Shown here piece after piece: positions 48,300 to 50,308 of a stretch of 50,308 bases of DNA. Made by a program: the position numbers and the translations under genes. Origin of the DNA: CAYLGT01 sp964383465 (lineage in GTDB: Bacteria > Patescibacteriota > Saccharimonadia > Saccharimonadales > Saccharimonadaceae); assembly GCA_964383465.1 (NCBI GenBank), contig CAYLGT010000006.1:1-50308 (forward strand). Reading direction: 5' to 3'. Under the pieces are notes generated by a model. It had not been told where the DNA came from. It ran no database searches and worked only from the letters and a program-made list of their open reading frames with translations. Each line of letters begins with the position of its first letter. Within the stretch, counting starts at the first letter, position 1.

Positions 48300-50105
48300 G
48301 TGGCACAAGAAGACGAATCAAACCCGCAGCAGTGGAAGCGTTTACTTGTCGCCAAGCGACCAACTGTTAAAGGCGTACGCCGCAGGGCTCGCAAACTTGA
48401 GGGCGCAACTGTGCGTCATGCGCACCGCTTTATCTTGTCGCGTCTTACAAACCTGAACGATGTGCGTCGCCATGCAGTAGGCTGGTTGATGCTCGCAAGT
48501 CTCTTAGTAGTTGTAACCCTTCTCCAGCTGTTTTGGGTAAAAGATGCCTATGTTGCCTCGTATCAGGCGGACGGTGGAATTTATGCCGAAGGAACAATTG
48601 GTAGGATCGACACTCTTAACCCAATTTTCGCTTCAACGCAGTCCGAGCGCTCTGCGAGTCAACTTTTGTTTTCAAGCTTGCTCAGATATGACTCACACAA
48701 CAATCTTGCGAGCGACCTGGCGACTGGCTACAAGCTCTCTGCTGACGGCAAAAAATATACCGTCACCCTTCGTCAGGATGCTCAGTGGCATGACGGTGAG
48801 CCGGTGACGGCAGATGACGTGGTATACACGCTGGCGCTCATCAAAAACCCAGCGACCAGATCATATCTCTACGTGACATGGCAGGACATAGTAGTCAAAA
48901 AGATCAGCAAATATGTCGTTGAGTTCCAGCTGCCAAGCCCCTACGCGCCTTTTCCGCACGCTCTGACATTTGGTATCTTGCCAAAACACGTTCTCATGGC
49001 CACATCGCCAGTCCGTATACGAGAAAGCTCGTTTAGCCGTAGCCCGATAGGAAGCGGTCCTTTCGTGTTTCAGGCGCTTCGACCTATTGATCCTGCTACA
49101 AACAGGGCAGTACTCCAGCTCACTAAAAATAGTAATTATTACAGGGGTGGTGTGAGACTCGATCGCTTTCAGCTACAGACATACAAGTCCCATGACGAAC
49201 TTCGCCAAGGATTTTTGAGTCGAGAGATCAACGCTGCGGCAGAGCTGACGGGTGCCGACATCGAGACAATCACCCAGGAAGTGCCTTCAACAGTAGTAGC
49301 CGATGCTCGCATGAACAACGGGGTCTATGCGTTTTTCAAAACAGACAACCCTATACTGAGCGACGCTTCGGTACGTCACGCACTAGTGCTGGCGACAGAC
49401 AGAAAAGCTATCATCAAAGGTCTAAAAGGTCTAGCGGGTGACCTGCAGGGGCCTCTTGTCGAAGAACAGATAAAAAGTGTTGCTGGCATCAAGCAGGACG
49501 CGTTTGACCTGCAAAAAGCAGCGGAACTGTTAGATAAAGCCGGGTGGGTGAAAAATGGCGCCACACGGCAGAAAGCTGACCAAAAACTACAGCTTACCCT
49601 GATCGCTCCTAAGTCCGGTGATTTTCCGCAGGTAACAGAGGCGCTGTCGGGCCAGTGGCGTAAACTCGGTGTCGACGTGCGTACCCAGCTCGTAGACACT
49701 GACACGTTTGAGCAAAACATCGTCAAACCTAGGGCTTATGACGTGCTGCTGTATGAGCTTGCGCTGGGCGCCGATCCAGATGTATTTGCATACTGGCACT
49801 CTTCTCAGGCAACTGTGCGTGGTTACAACCTGTCCAACTACAAATCTGGAGTATCGGATGACGCGTTAGTGAGTGCCCGTTCTCGATCAGAAGTGGCGCT
49901 GCGCGCAGCCAAATACGCATCATTTTTCCGCCAGTGGCTCGCTGACGCCCCTGCGGTTGCCTTGTACCGACCTCATCTGCACTACGTCACGACAGATAGT
50001 ACGACATCTGTTAAATCTTCGGAGACCGTGGTAGATACGCTCGGTCGCTACCACACGCTTGATCAGTGGACGGTGCGTCTAGAAGATCAGTTCAAGACCC
50101 CTTAG
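48300..50105 (+). CDS. Membrane-anchored oligopeptide-binding protein (SBP family 5)
   Basis: 601 residues from GTG 48300. A ~60-residue basic cytosolic N-terminus comes first, then an uncleaved membrane segment at about 60-80 (AVGWLMLASLLVVVTLLQLFW), then an OppA-like domain: IGRIDTLNPIF, DLATGYKLSADGKKYTVTLRQDAQWHDGEPVTADDVVYTL and ILPKHVL. Family members bind peptides for ABC uptake. The long basic cytosolic part instead of a lipobox is unusual. No permease or ATPase genes in view. Second after secG with an 11-nt gap. Confidence 0.85.
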   Translation: MAQEDESNPQQWKRLLVAKRPTVKGVRRRARKLEGATVRHAHRFILSRLTNLNDVRRHAVGWLMLASLLVVVTLLQLFWVKDAYVASYQADGGIYAEGTIGRIDTLNPIFASTQSERSASQLLFSSLLRYDSHNNLASDLATGYKLSADGKKYTVTLRQDAQWHDGEPVTADDVVYTLALIKNPATRSYLYVTWQDIVVKKISKYVVEFQLPSPYAPFPHALTFGILPKHVLMATSPVRIRESSFSRSPIGSGPFVFQALRPIDPATNRAVLQLTKNSNYYRGGVRLDRFQLQTYKSHDELRQGFLSREINAAAELTGADIETITQEVPSTVVADARMNNGVYAFFKTDNPILSDASVRHALVLATDRKAIIKGLKGLAGDLQGPLVEEQIKSVAGIKQDAFDLQKAAELLDKAGWVKNGATRQKADQKLQLTLIAPKSGDFPQVTEALSGQWRKLGVDVRTQLVDTDTFEQNIVKPRAYDVLLYELALGADPDVFAYWHSSQATVRGYNLSNYKSGVSDDALVSARSRSEVALRAAKYASFFRQWLADAPAVALYRPHLHYVTTDSTTSVKSSETVVDTLGRYHTLDQWTVRLEDQFKTP

Positions 50106-50110
50106 CTGCG

Positions 50111-50165
50111 CCACGAAATCCTGCGAAGCAGGGGCGTGGAGGTTCCACTACTCCTATAACTTTCC
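50111..50165. repeat. 55-bp direct repeat, copy 1
   Basis: Identical to 50254-50308. It holds a hairpin, CCACG/CGTGG outside and CCTGC-GAA-GCAGG inside, then AGGTTCCACTACTCC. The second copy runs to the window end, so the repeat may be longer. Confidence 0.9.
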
Positions 50166-50174
50166 CAAACAAAA

Positions 50175-50192
50175 AGAGACCTCCAGGTCTCT
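50175..50192. terminator. Terminator between the repeats
   Basis: AGAGACC-TCCA-GGTCTCT with A-rich left flank and TTGTTTT to the right; likely works on both strands and ends the secG transcript. Confidence 0.7.
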
Positions 50193-50200
50193 ACTTGTTT

Positions 50201-50221
50201 TGGTGCGGCGAAGAGGACTTG
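50201..50221 (-). other. tRNA 3'-end-like fragment
   Basis: The minus strand reads CAAGT-CCTCT-TCGCCGC-A-CCA, which has the spacing of a tRNA 3' end (part of the T loop, T-stem strand, acceptor strand, discriminator, CCA). The rest of a tRNA is absent upstream. Possibly an integration-site remnant. Confidence 0.4.
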
Positions 50222-50253
50222 GCGTAGCGAAGCGGAGGAGCGCAGCGATAGCT

Positions 50254-50308
50254 CCACGAAATCCTGCGAAGCAGGGGCGTGGAGGTTCCACTACTCCTAT
50301 AACTTTCC
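50254..50308. repeat. 55-bp direct repeat, copy 2 (reaches window end)
   Basis: Exact copy of 50111-50165, 88 bp after it. The segment between has AGCGAAGCGGAGGAGCGCAGCG, low-complexity GC-rich sequence with no ORF. Confidence 0.9.

Overview
The window reads as chromosomal DNA of a small-genome bacterium of the Patescibacteria/CPR, most likely a Candidatus Saccharibacteria (TM7) member. This is an inference from gene content, not a database match. TGA is used as a normal stop. Supporting signs are a nicotinamide-salvage-only NAD pathway, an alanyl-tRNA synthetase without its C-terminal domain, a surface protein with 38-residue repeats and a C-terminal STGP-type sorting tail, many genes with a -10 box only 6-13 nt from the start codon, and compact operons with 1-4 nt overlaps. 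A G5-domain cell-wall hydrolase next to rsmA, with metG close by, recalls the metG-tatD-rpfB/yabE-rsmA order of Gram-positive bacteria.

Layout. 1-3744: end of a G5/lysozyme-like secreted hydrolase, rsmA, a YfiH-type enzyme, metG. 3720-16146: an NAD locus with pncA, pncB, a Nudix-kinase fusion, two histidine phosphatases, nadE, nadD and an NrtR-like regulator. Three perfect-arm 19-bp operators (7029, 8000, 15533) join these genes with an uncharacterised set: a J-domain pseudokinase, a VWA-like protein and, after a hairpin, a divergent PurA-family enzyme plus an acetyltransferase. 16143-20779: tatD, a hypothetical, iscS-mnmA and two small proteins. 20776-28977: alaS, pilM-like, a baseplate-J-like membrane protein, ruvX, mltG and a LysM/CHAP hydrolase behind a long structured leader. 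29045-31731: obgE, then 1.4 kb holding two tandem large structured RNAs (about 574 and 682 nt), the most unusual feature of the window. 31732-37403: a PaaX/Cas2-like regulator, sbcB, two small membrane proteins, uvrA. 37408-42883: a small basic protein with a leader peptide, DedA, rplY, MazG-like, trhO, and a run of DUF1801/DUF1761/DUF1905/VOC genes. 42974-45976: two secreted proteins, the second behind a ~490-nt leader that contains an early terminator. 45970-50308: uvrC, a holin-family protein, secG, a membrane-anchored oligopeptide-binding protein, then a 55-bp direct repeat flanking a tRNA 3'-end-like fragment.

How genes work together. PncA, PncB, NadD and NadE give the complete route from nicotinamide to NAD, and the NrtR-like protein (degenerate Nudix box plus winged helix) is the obvious reader of the three operators. 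IscS and MnmA pair for tRNA 2-thiolation. UvrA, UvrC, RuvX and SbcB are DNA repair parts. The G5 hydrolase, MltG and the LysM/CHAP protein remodel the cell wall. Four places (VWA gene, 37.5 kb gene, 43.9-45.4 kb gene, and the RNA pair) look more GC-rich or AAG-biased than their surroundings. No tRNA, rRNA, IS element or CRISPR array was seen.
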